From JAQGLW01 sp035995725 (GTDB lineage: Bacteria; Pseudomonadota; Gammaproteobacteria; Burkholderiales; Burkholderiaceae_D), in NCBI GenBank assembly GCA_035995725.1, contig DASYKE010000058.1, forward strand, positions 1 to 5,747: 5,747 nt of DNA. Reading direction: 5' to 3'. This document shows, in pieces, positions 5,550 to 5,747 of the stretch. The stretch's first letter is position 1; every line of letters starts with the position of its first letter. Below the pieces are notes generated by a model that did no database searches, was not told where the DNA came from, and saw only the letters and a program-made list of their open reading frames with translations. The position numbers and the translations under genes are program-made.

Positions 5550-5596
5550 GTCCGTGACGAAAAAAATCCCAGCTATCCTGATGATGGGAGACGGAC
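5550..5596 (-). terminator. Attenuator-like hairpin with T7 tract in the operon leader
   Basis: On the minus strand TCCCA (5589-5585), a 13-base loop and TGGGA (5571-5567) form a short GC-rich stem followed at once by seven T (5566-5560), the pattern of an intrinsic terminator. Outside it, GTCCGT (5596... read from the plus-strand ACGGAC at 5591-5596) pairs with ACGGAC (plus-strand GTCCGT at 5550-5555), so a larger two-tier fold is possible that includes the T tract. It ends only 24 bases before the start of the first ORF. Either it terminates an upstream gene or it attenuates the operon. The five-pair stem is short, so confidence is moderate. Confidence 0.4.
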
Positions 5597-5654
5597 ACGG
5601 CCACCAAGAGAAATGGGTGCAGGCGAATGTTGCAAATGCCGAGCACCCCGTTTG

Positions 5655-5696
5655 TTAATTGAGGGCCGAGGAGGAAATCTCAAGCCAATCCTTGAG
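5655..5696 (-). promoter_or_regulatory. Weak promoter-like pair overlapping an inverted repeat
   Basis: CTCAAG-CCAATC-CTTGAG (5679-5696) has perfect 6-base arms. On the minus strand the promoter-like TTGAGA (5683-5678, five of six consensus matches) overlaps its inner arm, and AATTAA (5660-5655, a poor -10 box) follows after 17 bases. A transcript from here would carry the hairpin at 5550-5596 in its leader. A further CTTGAG lies at 5730-5735. Regulator binding is inferred; the -10 match is weak. Confidence 0.25.
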
Positions 5697-5747
5697 TCGC
5701 GCTACTTACCTGCGCGGTGCATACTGAAACTTGAGCAGTGTCCTCAG

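Noticed and set aside
5706..5747. Minus-strand frame entering from the right edge and ending in TAA (LRTLLKFQYAPRR)
   Set aside because: Thirteen residues are too few to support a gene end; one frame in three or so stays open this far by chance. It would matter if sequence to the right shows a gene continuing into it.

Overview
The window holds a compact block of genes on the minus strand, roughly mid-to-high GC in the coding parts, with good Shine-Dalgarno sites and short gaps. It looks like a bacterial chromosome segment. The YeaE-type, NemA/OYE-type and zinc-less MDR-type proteins fit a Pseudomonadota host, perhaps a betaproteobacterium, but nothing here fixes the taxon (inference, low confidence). 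No tRNA, rRNA, CRISPR array, transposase or insertion-sequence end was recognised.

Reading along the minus strand from right to left: (a) 5747-5527 is a non-coding leader. It holds an inverted repeat overlapping a weak promoter-like pair, and a hairpin followed by seven T, which could act as a terminator or attenuator. (b) 5526-5194 is a 110-residue ORF that looks like a luciferase-like (LLM) flavin oxidoreductase with its whole middle removed in frame. (c) 5174-4215 and 4181-3210 are tandem paralogous zinc-less MDR quinone oxidoreductase-type genes. (d) 3145-1904 is an Old Yellow Enzyme-family ene-reductase with an unusual Ala/Pro/Gln-rich N-terminal tail. (e) 1835-1002 is a YeaE-like aldo/keto reductase. 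(f) 907-458 is a DUF1931 protein with a predicted histone fold. (g) 457-106 is a 352-base intergenic stretch with a good plus-strand terminator-like hairpin, other stems, a direct repeat and a 15-base palindrome. (h) 105-1 is the 5' end of a small unknown gene that starts with GTG and runs off the left edge.

Genes (b) to (e) share one strand with gaps of 19, 33, 64 and 68 bases, so they probably form one operon. The intact products are NAD(P)H- or flavin-dependent reductases of activated C=C bonds, quinones and aldehydes. The simplest reading is a detoxification operon for reactive electrophiles (quinones, enones or enals, methylglyoxal-type carbonyls); this is inferred from family membership. 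No regulator gene lies in the window. The DUF1931 gene follows after 94 bases with its own strong ribosome binding site and may or may not be co-transcribed.

The most interesting points are the internally deleted LLM gene kept at the head of the operon with an intact ribosome binding site, the attenuator-like leader, the acidic histone-fold protein, the OYE tail, and a candidate small RNA in the left intergenic region.
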